A stretch of DNA of 64,000 nt from Coriaria nepalensis. Taxonomy: Eukaryota; Streptophyta; Magnoliopsida; Cucurbitales; Coriariaceae. Within the stretch, counting starts at the first letter, position 1, and each line of letters starts with the position of its first letter. Both the position numbers and the translations under genes were made by a program. Of the stretch, positions 1-13,005 are shown one piece after another. The notes beneath the pieces are model-generated. The model made no database searches. It was given only the letters and a program-made list of their open reading frames with translations, and was not told where the DNA came from. The stretch is taken from NCBI GenBank assembly GCA_027186245.1, contig CP114490.1, positions 4,541,001-4,605,000 of the forward strand, given 5' to 3'.

Positions 1-1794
1 CTTATACTGGAATTCAGTTTCCCAATTTTTATGTACGCTCTTCACTAATTTTTAAATGTACTCTTAAAGATACCTAATAGTTTTCTTTTTCTTTTTCAGT
101 TTGAGATCAGGGAGCAAGGATTGAGGTTTGCAGATGCCAACCCATCAATTTCTTATATAGACAAGGAGGTGTGACTTGTCAATTGATTTCTTGGTAGTCT
201 GGTTTAATATTGATCAAATGAACTATCTTCTGCTCTTAAATATAGCAAGATACGAACATTTCCCTTTAGTTTTAATTCATTGTTAAAAAAAAAAAAGCAA
301 CTTTAATCATGTGCATAATTGCAGAATATTGTAACAATTTGCAAGAGGAGAGGTGGAGTTGATGGTAGGAACCTCTCACATCATGAGTGGTTACAAACAG
401 TTCAGTCCGAGCCAGATGTCATCTCAATGTCCTTTATCCCAATTACCTCTCTATTAAATGGAGTTCCAGGGAGTGGATTCCTGAGCCATGCCATAAACCT
501 CTATTTGCGATGTGAGTAGAGACTGAGCTAATCTATATGCATAGTTTCGCAGTATAATGCTACTTATAGAGAACATATAATGTAGTTCTTTACTTTGGAT
601 TAAGTTGATTTACACTAATTCTATAGCTTGTAAATATATCTTGATCTTAGTTGACCATTAATATGTTGAGTACTCTCACATAAAACATATTCTCAATGCA
701 TTAGTATATATGTTGCAGATAAACCACCTATTGAAGAGCTCCAGCAATTTTTGGAATTTCAACTTCCTAGGCAGTGGGCCCCAGTTTTCAGTGAGCTTCC
801 CCTTGGTCCACAGCGAAAACCAAAAAGCTTGGCATCTTTACAGTTTAGCCTAATGGGACCAAAACTACACGTGAACACCAGTTTGGTATAGACTGTTCTC
901 TTGTCAACTTTTACCTTTTTTTTTCCAACTGCTGAAAAGTTTGGCACAAAACTTTTTGATAATACTGTTCATGGCAATATCTATTCTGTGGTGTAAGAAT
1001 GTGATATTAATCTATATTTTCTTTCTATGTTTATTGGATATAAAAAATCTGTTTATCATCACAAGACATGCAAAATTTTTCTCTTAAATTCTTAATATAT
1101 TATTTTTCCTTAGGTTGATGTTGGTAAAAGGCCAGTAACTGGTCTACGACTTTATCTAGAAGGCAGCAAAAACAACTGCTTAGCCATCCACTTACAACAC
1201 CTCTCATCTCTCCCCATAAGCTTCCAACTAGAAGATGATCCGAAGGGTAACTTCTTCCAAGAATCATACGATCGCAAATATTACGAAAAAGTCCAATCCA
1301 AGTACTTCTCTCATGTCTGCACCGCTCCCGTTGAATCTGATGAAGATCTTTCTATAGTAACAGGGGCACAGTTACAGGTTGTGAATCACGGAATGAGGAA
1401 TATTCTCTTTCTACGGCTCAGATTTTGTACAGTTTCAGGAGCTACTTCTTTAAAGCACCCTGAATGGGATGGCTCACCTGGATTAGCGGCCAAGTCCGGG
1501 TTGATATCAACGCTAATTAGCCATCACTTCACTTCGGTTCAAAGACCACCTCCTCGCCTGGCTGATGTGAATATAAATTCAGCGGTTTATCCTGGGGGCC
1601 CACCGGTGCCCGTCCAAGCTCCCAGGCTTCTTAAATTTGTTGATACTACTGAGATGATGAGGGGCCCACAGGAATCTCCTGGATATTGGGTTGTTTCTGG
1701 GGCAAGGCTGATGGTTGATAAAGGTAGAATTGCTTTACGTGTTAAGTTTTCATTATTGACTGTTTTATTGCCTGCTGAAGAATTGGAGGATTAG
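1..1794 (+). CDS. MACPF domain protein (CAD1/NSL1 family), 3' part
   Basis: Exons at 100-168, 325-511, 719-885 and 1114-1794 join in frame with GT-AG introns and give 367 codons ending in a stop at 1792-1794. The 5' part lies outside the window. The product matches the C-terminal two-thirds of plant membrane-attack-complex/perforin proteins. Visible family landmarks are the CKRRGG segment, LSHHEWLQTV, GSGFLSHAINLYLRY, then the plant-specific tail with YPGGPPVPVQAP, LLKFVDTTEM and SPGYWVVSGARL. Arabidopsis members (CAD1, NSL1, At4g24290, At1g14780) restrain salicylate-dependent cell death; from memory the tail looks closest to At4g24290. Function is inferred from the family. The last exon holds over half of the visible coding sequence, and a GA repeat lies just downstream. 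Confidence 0.9.
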
Positions 1795-1883
1795 TTGATA
1801 TGATTCTTGATTGGATATGCTTCTTCTTGGTGAAAAGGTTAAAACAGAGCAGGGCAATAGAAGACTGCTTGATGTATTCATTA

Positions 1884-1917
<34 letters not shown>

Positions 1918-3331
1918 CTATGCTTCTATGGTGTATGTAACGTTTTGAAGCATTTGTGGGTGAGTGTCTATGCGGAGTAAACAGGAACTATCGAACATTC
2001 TATCCACACACGCGTGTGGGGAAAAGGTAATGCCAACCACTCCATTGTGAGCCCCATCACACCTCTGTCAAGTGAGAGGGGAAGTAGCCATGATTTTAAG
2101 CCACTTTCCTAATTAGTTTTACTCCCCCTTTTTTTCTCTCTTCTCCCATTCCTTTCCACATCCATTAATGGTTGCCATGGATCTTCTCTCGACTTTCTTC
2201 TTCGTCTTCCTACTTTTTTGGTTCAACATTTTGGTTTTTTTAAAAATATTTTGGTTTTTTTGGAGACCACCATTCTGCATCATTTTCCTATACAAATTCA
2301 AGAGCATTTTCAGGGTTATCGCTCTCTTAATACCCCCCCACCCCAATCGTTGTATTCTAAGGAAGCACAATCGGATTCGCAGCATTTTATAAATTCGTAT
2401 TGCAGTAATCAAGATTTCTCCACTACGAGAGATTGCACAGAAAAGCGATGAGGCGACTCATCTGTTTCAAACCCATTAGAATCTTTTGGGACCGAATCTG
2501 CTTCAAATGGGTCATGGAATTGCATTTTTCCAGGAGAAATTTGGGTTTGTCTGGACGAAAGTGTGAGATGTGTGAGAAAGTAGTTGGTTTTTCTTTATGG
2601 GGGTGGGAGAGAGCTGAGTGTAGAGGGAAGAAACAAGAAAAATTTGGAAAATTTGGAAAATTTGGGGAATTAAAAGCAGAGATTTTATAGGGTTGGGATT
2701 AGAGGTATAGAGTTTTCCGATTAGGATCTGATTACCACTTTCACAAGGCTTACGGGAAGTCAAAACCCGTCAAAGCTTCTCACTCAAACTTTCAATTCTT
2801 CTCTCTCTCAAAACTCTTAAAGAAAAAAGGTTATGAAATTCCTTGATCTTGATCTCCAATCCCTTTTTCTAGTTTAAATTTTCGTTTTGGTTTTTAAATT
2901 TCTAATAAGCCATTCATTTCTTCTACTTGTTCTTGAACCAAAGGAGGAAGAAAAAAGCAGAGGAAATATCCATCCATGGAAGCAGCCATGGATATTGCGA
3001 GGGGAAAAAAAAAGAAAAAAGTAAACTGTCCTAAGATTTTATGAAGAAAAAACAGATGGAAATAATGCCGGTAAGATTTTCCGGAGCGAAAATGGAGTGG
3101 GGGAGGACTTAAGTATTTTCCATTGTCTCGATCGTTCTTGCCCTTGAGGTGGTCGGTCGCATATAAAACTCCAGTTCTGGGCATCTAAAACTCCAATTTA
3201 TTTCAAACATGTTAAAGCCCAAAACCTTCAGTTTTACCACACACCCAATTTACAGAACTCGTTCCTCATTGCAAGCTGAGTTGGAACAATATATTAAGTA
3301 AAAGGTTGAAAATTAACAGACTAATTAGAAA
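1795..3331. other. Intergenic region, no supported gene
   Basis: This stretch separates the MACPF gene from the convergent small membrane-protein gene. It holds a GA microsatellite (1887-1915) and a short run of AATTTGGAA-like units (about 2640-2666). It also has several low-complexity open frames rich in Phe, Lys or Ser that show no family similarity and look fortuitous. The first few hundred bases are probably the 3' UTR of the MACPF gene. I see nothing else that can be supported. Confidence 0.6.
1887..1915. repeat. (GA)n microsatellite
   Basis: About fourteen GA units lie roughly 90 bases after the MACPF stop codon, probably within its 3' UTR. Confidence 0.95.
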
Positions 3332-4066
3332 CTACGAGGAATATGCAAAGTTACGTTGATGATGAGCCGGCCAGTAAATTCCCTCCCTCTGACATGGCAA
3401 AGGAGCCGATTGGGCAATGTACGTCGGATAGTACTGTCCCGGCATCACAACCAAGAAATCCAGTGCATACGAACTTGCTAGCTGTTAATAATAAAAATAA
3501 ATAAATAAATAACAGATCAAGTACTGGAGCTTCAAATTGAAGTTCTTGAAAATATAGAGTTTTAGTCAAATGAAGGAGAAAGTATCTGCTACATTAGCCA
3601 TTAGGTGTAAGCAATCCTTGTCAGAGAATTGAGATGACCCTTATCACATGGGTTCACCATCCTCATTCATGAGGATTACAACATTTGATGCATTAGATAG
3701 TTTCTCCGAATAGAACATTATTGATTAACAAAACGGACAAGGAAGATGGGTAGATGAACTTACCTGTTGTGAGTTTCCAAATTTCGCTGATACCCGTGAT
3801 TCTGGGGAGTTGGCTGCTGCGTCATTGGGCGAGGAAGAGAAAGAAGAAGAAGGCCGGAACAAATGCTCGAAGATGGCCATGATAAGGAACATAGATATCA
3901 AGATAGCAGTGGCTACAAAACCGATAGAAATCGCGTTCATGGACGCTCCAAAACTTTTCCACCGAGCTTCTTCTTGTCCACCAAATCCAGTCGTTTGAGA
4001 AGACGGGCTCAAACCTGTATACATACTCCACGAATTTGATTGTCCAGCATCGGTCCCACTACTCAT
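3332..4066 (-). CDS. Small plant-specific single-pass membrane protein, unknown function
   Basis: Two exons (4066-3764 and 3481-3332) join in phase 0 and give exactly 150 aa. The start is the ATG at 4066-4064. The N-terminus is Ser/Gly/Gln rich and soluble-looking. One strong hydrophobic helix covers about residues 43-70 (ISIGFVATAILISMFLIMAI) and is followed by a basic/Ser-rich stretch. The C-terminus carries a compact motif, VVMPGQYYPTYIAQ then PLPCQREGIYWPAHH. I recognise this Met-Pro-Gly, PTYIAQ, PCxREGIYWP tail as recurring in small uncharacterised plant membrane proteins, but I cannot attach a function or name. The splice is well supported because the conserved tail lies entirely in exon 2, while the membrane helix is in exon 1. 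Localisation and role are unknown. Confidence 0.8.
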
Positions 4067-5964
4067 AGTCTCCTTTGAAACTTCTCTACCTCCTCTTGTA
4101 CATAGTTCTTCTAAGAAAATTGAGTAAATGATGAATTAATAAGCGGACCTGTTGTTGGGAGTTTAATTTCAAGCATTGATCATTATCTTCCCCTTTCTAA
4201 AGCTTTACTATCTGCCATGAAAGCATATGCATATAAAGACATAAACAGTGCAGTGCTCAATGCATTATTTATAAAGGATGCAGAAAGAGCCCAGCTAGCT
4301 TTGTATCCCTTAGAAAAAAAAAAAAAAAATGTAAAGACAAAGTTATTTGACAATATAAGTATTATTAAGTACTGCAGTTTTTGGTTTGTGATACAATTTT
4401 TTACTTGCTTAAAAGACTATATATATGTATATATGTGTGTACTTTTGTCTGAGGCAGTAAGCTTGAAGAAGAAAACAAAAGGATAGGGACCTTCTTCCTG
4501 TTTTAGTGCGCATTTGGTACCTTCAAAAGTATGCAAAATTTATGTTTTGTTTTTTTTATTTAATTTTCGAGTGGGATCAGTTTACCGCAAACCGAACAAT
4601 TACAACCCATAAAATATCAGTCTCATATCTTGAAATAATTGAATTTTTTGTAGGTATAGATGCTAAGGAGCTTGTGATGTGGCCTTTTTTGGACTGAAGA
4701 AAAGAAAAAAATATAAAACCAAGTTCATGATAAGATTATATAAATCCAACAGAAATACGAGTAGTGATTGAGCAGATTCAAAAATCTGGCACAAATCCAT
4801 GTAACAAGCCTCCTAGGATTGTTAGGAAAAAAAACAGAGAGATTTCAATAATGGAATGGAGATCAAGAATATGGAGATTTCAATATATATATATATATTA
4901 TATAATTGTTGAAATTCGTATAAAAAAAAAAAAAAGAAAAAAAACTCTTAAATTATTACTTTTTTTTTACATGGGGAAATGTAAAAATGATAGTTTACTA
5001 TGTAATTATTATTTCTTAAGTAATTAATGGTAAAAAAACACATAATTTAAGACACCTTATTACAGCTCTGCAGCACCAGAAATCCATGATTCAAGCGGAG
5101 AAAGAAATGGGATTTGGTACCCAAAAAAGAGATGATAATAATAATTAGAAAAAAAAAAAAAAAAAGAGAGTTTGATTCAGACTGCAACTAACATTCAAAT
5201 TCATTACTTTTGTCAGAAACAGTAAAAGGCTAAAAAACAAAACAAAAACAAAAACAAAAAAACAAAGTTTGTTTGTATGGGTCTGCAAATTGTAAGTTGA
5301 AAAGAAAGGTTTTGTGTGAAACATGTAAAGGGTAGAGAGTGTGTGATAATGTGATTTGATCTTATAATATTTAATGTCTATATATTTTGATATACTGTTT
5401 AGAAATTTAGGGAGAATTCTTGAAATATAGATTTTTTTGAAGTATATAAAAAAGCAGAATGAAAACACTAAATCATCTATTACTATTTTTGTAATCAATC
5501 TAATAAAAATTTGTCACGATTCGTTTGAAAAAAGAAAAAGAAATTGGGTGAAAAAACATCCTTATTAAGTCGAAAATAATCTTAGCTTGAAATCAATGGA
5601 AAGAGAACGAGCAATGATTACAACATATATCATCATTTTATTATTTAAATTAAAATATATATATAAATAAATAAATAAAAGCAGAGAGAAAGAGAGGACT
5701 TTTTTTTTTGGTCAACTACACAATCAAAATGTCTCTGATAATCATTCAAAAACAATACCTATATTCTAGAAACCATCAGGAAGAAACACAAATCAGTAAG
5801 TAGGAATTATACTATGAACATGAACACGAACATGAACACGAACATGATGGGCTTAAGAATTTGATCAAACAAAACAAAGCCCTTACCTTCAAACAAACGA
5901 GAGAAGAAACCCATTTTCAAGTATATGACAAGAGGTGAAGAAATCGTACCCAAAAGAAGAAGGG

Positions 5965-5995
<31 letters not shown>

Positions 5996-6957
5996 TATAT
6001 CCCTCTTCATGCAAAAAAAGGAGGATAAGTGGTTCAACCAATTACCCATGTAAGACATTTTCTAAGGGGTGGACCCTACATGGCATGAAACCACACTCAG
6101 AACAAGTAAGTTTGAGATCTAATTGCAATCAATTCAACCCTTAAAGCAGCGCATATCAAAAGCCCCCCCCCCCCCCCTGTTTCATCAGGGACAACCTTTT
6201 TAGTTACCCAACGGTATTTTAGGATCATATACTGTAATATCATTATTATAAAGTAATAAAAAGACAATAAGACTGCAAAATGAAAAAGATTTAATTTTTA
6301 AGGATGAAAATCTAATAAAATAAAAGTTTAGAGGAATAAAGTTTAATTTACTTAAAAGAATAATGAGTAGATTAGCCCCTTTCTTTTATCACGTTGTTTC
6401 TTTTGGCATTTCCTTTTTCATCTTTCGGCTCACTAATCAGTAATCATAACATTGCCTGACTCCAGTCTAGTAGTTGTCTAAGCATGTGCCTCTAGTTCTG
6501 CCCTCTTTTTTCTCCATTCCATGTATCTTTATTACAATGGTTAAACTATTCCGGGTCAAAATGAATCTAACCCGGATCATAAAACCCACCCACTGAAGAA
6601 ACCCAACTGCAAAAGGAAGAAAAAAGTCCCCTCACTGTTCATCATCGCCTCTCCAGCTAGCCTGCTAACTAAAATTTTGAGATGTGCAGTACGAACTAAG
6701 AAACCAATAACAATTTTAGTGGCAAGAAAGAGGACATGAGCATTTAGGAACATAAAAAAAGCCATAGCGCCATCGATAAACCGAAATAATCAAATGTAAT
6801 AATCGACAATTGCCATCCAAACAGTCAATACACTTCACTAACAGAAGTTGAAAACCTTTCGAAATCGAAATGCATAACAGTGCATTGAGAAACATTGTTC
6901 TGACGGCTAAAGTAAATCGAAGAAAAATAGATGACAAAGGAAGAGGCGAGAGGGAAA
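4067..6957. other. Intergenic region, low-complexity AT-rich DNA
   Basis: This 2.9-kb stretch has no supported gene. It contains A-runs (4314-4329, 5150-5165), an AT dinucleotide run (about 5979-6000), a 15-base C-run (6163-6177) and many short low-complexity frames. The part next to 4067 should hold the promoter of the small membrane-protein gene. The part below 6957 includes the 3' UTR of the L3 gene. I searched by eye for tRNA-like folds and found none. Confidence 0.55.
6163..6177. repeat. Poly-C run (15 C)
   Basis: An uninterrupted run of fifteen C residues sits in otherwise AT-rich DNA. Its length is likely polymorphic or prone to sequencing error. Confidence 0.9.
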
Positions 6958-9233
<2,276 letters not shown>

Positions 9234-9243
9234 CTAATTCTAA

Positions 9244-10012
9244 CTGCAAAACTCAGAAAGCTCAAAACTTATTTTTACAGATATACAGAGGAGTTCAAAA
9301 TCTAATTAGAAGCATGCATCTAATAATGAAAAAATATAATATCTAACAGAGTACGGTGATAAGTAATTAATCTTGACAGGAAAGGGTCAAAATAAGCAAC
9401 TCAATAGAGTACATTTCTCCAATATAAGAATATAAAGCTGAATGAAGATGTTCCATAGGTCGAATTAACTAAATATACTCTTGATATTGTGAACGCAATA
9501 TATTAACTCGCTCCATCAGACAGCAAAATGGTCTCCCCAACCAAAGGCCTAAGGCATTGAATCATGCCAATTCTCAAGCTCATTAGGTGTTTCTTCCCAA
9601 AATCTCATACAAGAAATTTGGTAGATGAGCCCTTTTGAGACTCCAGCCTTGATTACTCTTTTTTTTTTCTTCTAGGGAGATCCATTTTAACTATCCTAAA
9701 GAACATGGAAAATATGAAACATCCACGACATCAAGACCAACAGAAGACTAATAGGTTCCCCAGATCATAACCAGATCACGCAGATACTTAGCATTTATAC
9801 TCATGATCCAGATGAAAAGTACAGGCTTAAACAAAGAAGAACCACGTTTAAATCTCAGATTTCATCGCAAACTGAAAATCAAACCAGATGAGGAAAGTGA
9901 CTTATCAAATAAAAAATCCTATATTAAAACAAATGAAGAAAATTAATTAGATCAAGTAATAAATTCAAATAGAAAGTGCACAGGAATTAATGATTCCAGC
10001 CTCCTTTCTCAC
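9244..10012 (-). other. Probable 5' leader intron of the L3 gene
   Basis: On the minus strand a donor (GCTG|GTGAGAAAG, gt at 10012-10011) and an acceptor (TTTTGCAG| at 9246-9244) bracket 769 bases. The acceptor lies 20 bases before the L3 ATG. The interval is AT-rich, has no conserved coding frame, and separates the ATG from the promoter elements at 10146-10362. Leader introns are common in plant ribosomal-protein genes. This is inferred from splice consensus only. Confidence 0.55.
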
Positions 10013-10145
10013 CAGCAAACAGTTCTAAAGAACTCAACAACGAAAACGCCGTTTCCTCCTCGCAGAACTTATATAACAATGGCGTAGCCGCGACCGGAGC
10101 TGCTCTGGTTCGAAGTGATAGAGAAGAAACAGAGTGCAGAAGAGA

Positions 10146-10362
10146 TTATATATAGCTTATAAGAAAAATAATTTAACGGCTGCGATTAATTTTTAGCCTG
10201 TGATATTGTTCGTTGGATCCATTTGGCAGCTTTTTGGCCCCCCTAGGGTTTCTGCCTCGTTATTGTTAGGTTTTTACGAGCCCAGGTCCAACTAGTGGCC
10301 CAATCTGCATATACTACTGGACTGGGATTGAACTCTGCATTGTACTTATCTGGGCCAGCCCA
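10146..10362 (-). promoter_or_regulatory. L3 promoter: TATA box, telo-box and site II elements
   Basis: On the minus strand a TATA-like TATATATAA lies at 10154-10146. Upstream of it the telo-box core AAACCCTA lies at 10251-10244. Site II motifs (TGGGCY) occur at 10284-10279, 10302-10297 and 10362-10357, plus TGGGCC on the plus strand at 10351-10356. Telo-box plus site II is the known arrangement in plant ribosomal-protein and other translation genes, where TCP factors bind site II. Transcription would start near 10115-10125. Confidence 0.7.
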
Positions 10363-11251
10363 CATAGACTAAACTCTATAACGCTAATCTAAAACTTCAT
10401 ATATATACGACTAAAAGCTCTAGTTCAAAGGCATGTGTAGTGTTGGCAAAAAATAAAATCAAATTGAGCATATATAGTGGCAGTTGTTGTTTGGAACGAT
10501 AACGTTTCAAGATAGTTGATGTCCGGATTAATGTTTTGAGTATATAGTTTTGAATGGTTGATGTCCGGATTAATGTTTTGAGTATATAGTTTTGAATGGT
10601 TGATGTCCGGATTAATGTTTTGAGTATATAGTTTTGAATGGTTGATGTCCGGATTAATGTTTAGAGTATAGTTTGAATCCCGTAAGTGCGTGTCTTAATC
10701 ATATAATATGTAATATGGTTTAATTACAATACAAATTACAAGTATATTCGTAGCGAAAGAAAGAGTTTTCATTTTGGCACAACAATAAATCATATCAAAC
10801 ATGTAACTTATTATTTGAATATTCGTAGCGAATGGGCATGGACTTTGAAAAAAGTAAACAAATATGAAGTTGGATTAGCAAAGTCTTATGGCATGAATTT
10901 CCCATACCTCGATCTAATCAAACCACATTGTATGGAGTTGTTCAAAAGAACAAATTAAAAAGTCTTCCCTCTTGTTAGTAGTAGTCCTTATCTCTTCATC
11001 TTAAAATATGATTAGTTGTTTATGATTAAAAAAAAAAACTTGATGTTTTCCTTGTTAGCATTAAGTATTCATACAACTATGTTGTTCCATCGTTGGATCC
11101 AACCATTATTCAAACTTATAGTTGGATCATAACACAAATTAATGTGTTTTCATACAATTTGATGAATAAATTATTCTAAAAGGATAGAAAATTAAAATAA
11201 AAGTTGTCAATTTAAAAATAAAACCCAAAAGTAAAGGAAAATAATAAATCA
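10363..11251. other. Intergenic region between L3 promoter and DMP gene
   Basis: Apart from the 42-bp tandem repeat at 10515-10678 I see AT-rich sequence without a gene. The segment just above 10363 is probably more distal L3 promoter. The segment near 11200 should contain the 3' UTR of the DMP gene. Confidence 0.55.
10515..10678. repeat. 42-bp minisatellite, about 3.9 copies
   Basis: A 42-base unit beginning GTTGATGTCCGGATTAATG repeats at 10515, 10557, 10599 and 10641. The first three copies are essentially identical. The fourth has small deletions and ends near 10678. Confidence 0.97.
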
Positions 11252-11935
11252 TCATTTGGTAACAGGGTAGCCAATCCCATGCCTAGTTGTAGGGAAAGCA
11301 ACAAACAGCAAGCCACAAGCAAGACCAATCCCAACAGGAACAATGTCCAAGACCTCTTGTGTTTCATGGGCAGGCCTTGGATACAAACAAGACAAGACAC
11401 TCCTGTCTCTCAAAGCAACAGCTCCAAACACCAAGACGGTCAATATTGCATGAATTCCATCGATGAACCTTATCTTATACTTGCTCAAATCCGGCAATCC
11501 CGCTCCGGAAGGGTCTGGATAATCGAACAGCCAAAGCCCCTTCAATGTCGCAAAACCATAGTAGACTTGTCCATTATCAGCCTTGACACTATCAGTGAAG
11601 CAGGCAAGGAAGCAAGAAAAGCTAAGGAGGAAGAGGAGAAGGATGGTTAGGGGTCTAGTGACCGTGTCGCATGTCCCGTTTGTGGTGAAGAGCGGGACCA
11701 GAAGCTGGAATGCTAGTAGGGTGCCTGTGGGAAGAAGGTTGGCTAAGTTAGCCGTGCCGGAAAGCGTTTGGGATATAGCACGTTGTGATGCCGACAATGA
11801 CCGTTGCAGTTGTGGCGGCGGGGATGTGCCGGAGGGTGGGTTCACAGTCTTGTCAGGGTTGTTGTCGGTAGAATCAGATATGGAAGGTTGTTTGGTAGGT
11901 GGGGGTCTTGATCTAAGATTGGTCGGATTTGACAT
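11252..11935 (-). CDS. DMP family membrane protein (DUF679)
   Basis: This is an intronless frame of 227 aa, typical of DMP genes. The ATG at 11935 is the first on the message: the open frame continues upstream to 12115 without any ATG, and a minus-strand TATA box lies near 12170. The N-terminal 55 residues are Pro/Ser/Thr rich and hydrophilic. Four membrane segments follow: around LLPTGTLLAFQLLVPLF, LTILLLFLLSFSCFLACF, FIDGIHAILTVLVFGAVAL and IVPVGIGLACGLLFVAF. Family signatures are TANLANLLPTGT, CFTDSVKADNGQVYYGF, KYKIRFIDGIHA and PTTRHGIGYPV. DMPs sit in ER, tonoplast or plasma membranes and have been tied to senescence-linked membrane remodelling; DMP8/9 act in gamete fusion. The SVKADNGQVYYG and YPDPSG motifs suggest the general DMP1-7 type rather than DMP8/9, but I cannot assign a subgroup firmly. 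Confidence 0.93.
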   Translation of the reverse strand: MSNPTNLRSRPPPTKQPSISDSTDNNPDKTVNPPSGTSPPPQLQRSLSASQRAISQTLSGTANLANLLPTGTLLAFQLLVPLFTTNGTCDTVTRPLTILLLFLLSFSCFLACFTDSVKADNGQVYYGFATLKGLWLFDYPDPSGAGLPDLSKYKIRFIDGIHAILTVLVFGAVALRDRSVLSCLYPRPAHETQEVLDIVPVGIGLACGLLFVAFPTTRHGIGYPVTK

Positions 11936-12166
11936 GTCCAGTTTTGTTGTTGCACCGGCAGTGGCTAGAGGTAGTTGAGGTGGTGGCGATGGATGGAGAA
12001 GGTTATTTGATTGGTCAATGGAAGTGGGAGAGGAGAGAGAATGGATGTGGAATGTGGGTAATGACAATGAAAGTCGTTCTTGGCGTGTGGGCGATGAATG
12101 GTTGGAGACGATCAAAAGTTACGTTGAGAGGGAGTGGGGTTTGAAAAGGGTGTTTATTAGAGGATG

Positions 12167-12175
12167 TTATATAGG
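12167..12175 (-). promoter_or_regulatory. Probable TATA box of the DMP gene
   Basis: Minus-strand CCTATATAAC about 235 bases before the DMP ATG is the only clear TATA-like site upstream. It implies a leader of about 200 bases with no upstream ATG. Confidence 0.5.
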
Positions 12176-12179
12176 GAGG

Positions 12180-13005
12180 AAACAAATAGGGGTTGGTTAA
12201 ATTAAATTTAATGGCTTATGTAAGAAGGAAATTCATTTCGTTGACTTCTAAGAGGTTTCGTACGAATATTAATCAAACATGTTTATTGACATGATCAATG
12301 TGTGGTCCCATTTAAGTTGTTACAACGTTGTGCTGGATTCTTCTATCCACGGTCTAGTGTTCAAAAGCGTGACGTTATGCCCAAATGTGAACTACGATAG
12401 AAGATGATTAGCTACCAAGTCATACATACATATACATGTATAACTTCCAAGGAACATATTCACGAGGAAGGTTCTAATATATTAGCTTTATTATAAGGAA
12501 AGAATGGATAATGCCATAAATAGGCTGAGCATCGGTTTGGATTGGATAGAATCGGAACAGACTCATTGCCTATTTATGTGAATTTATGTGAACCTATTTT
12601 ATAAAAGAGCCTTCAATTTTATGTCAGTGGAAACCCAATTTATATGAAGAGGAAAAAAAAAAAAAAAGAGAGATGTTTATGCGACTCTATGGCTACCAAA
12701 AATAGTTGTCCCCTACATAATTTTGGTACCTAGGTTGGGGTTTCTTCTTTCTTGAAGGTAAGATTTTGAGTTGAATCGAAGAGGAACCAAGGTTTTCAAA
12801 ATCACAAGTTACCTACAAGGCTAGAGGAAACTCCTTGTGCAGAGGTGTGAAGTAGGAGAGGCAAATTAAGACAAGTAAGCGAGGCAAAAGTTGAATAATT
12901 TTGGTACCTAGGTTGGGGTTTCTTCCAAGAATATCTTTTGTTTTTAAATATTGAAGGTACACTGACCCACTTGTCATGATCGGAAAGGTAGCACAAAGTA
13001 TACTT
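12180..13005. other. Intergenic region with a 31-bp direct repeat
   Basis: No gene is supported here. An identical 31-base segment beginning ATAATTTTGGTACCTAGG occurs at 12717-12747 and 12895-12925, 178 bases apart. The stretch nearest 13005 is probably the 3' UTR of the pseudouridine synthase gene. The frame on the minus strand at 12802-12996 is not conserved coding sequence. Confidence 0.6.

Noticed and set aside
2119..2763. Several overlapping open frames on both strands (74-97 aa)
   Set aside because: They are low-complexity (Phe-, Lys- or Ser-rich), overlap each other on opposite strands, and match no family I know.
4067..6957. Possible tRNA or small RNA gene in the long gene-free stretch
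   Set aside because: No cloverleaf with box A and box B at proper spacing was found by eye; a covariance-model scan would be needed to exclude it fully.
11936..12115. N-terminal extension of 60 residues for the DMP protein
   Set aside because: The frame stays open but contains no ATG; the upstream limit is a TTG codon. The first ATG after the probable TATA box is at 11935.
11279..12200. Plus-strand frames opposite the DMP gene (up to 131 aa)
   Set aside because: They are antisense shadows of the conserved DMP coding sequence and have no recognisable domain.
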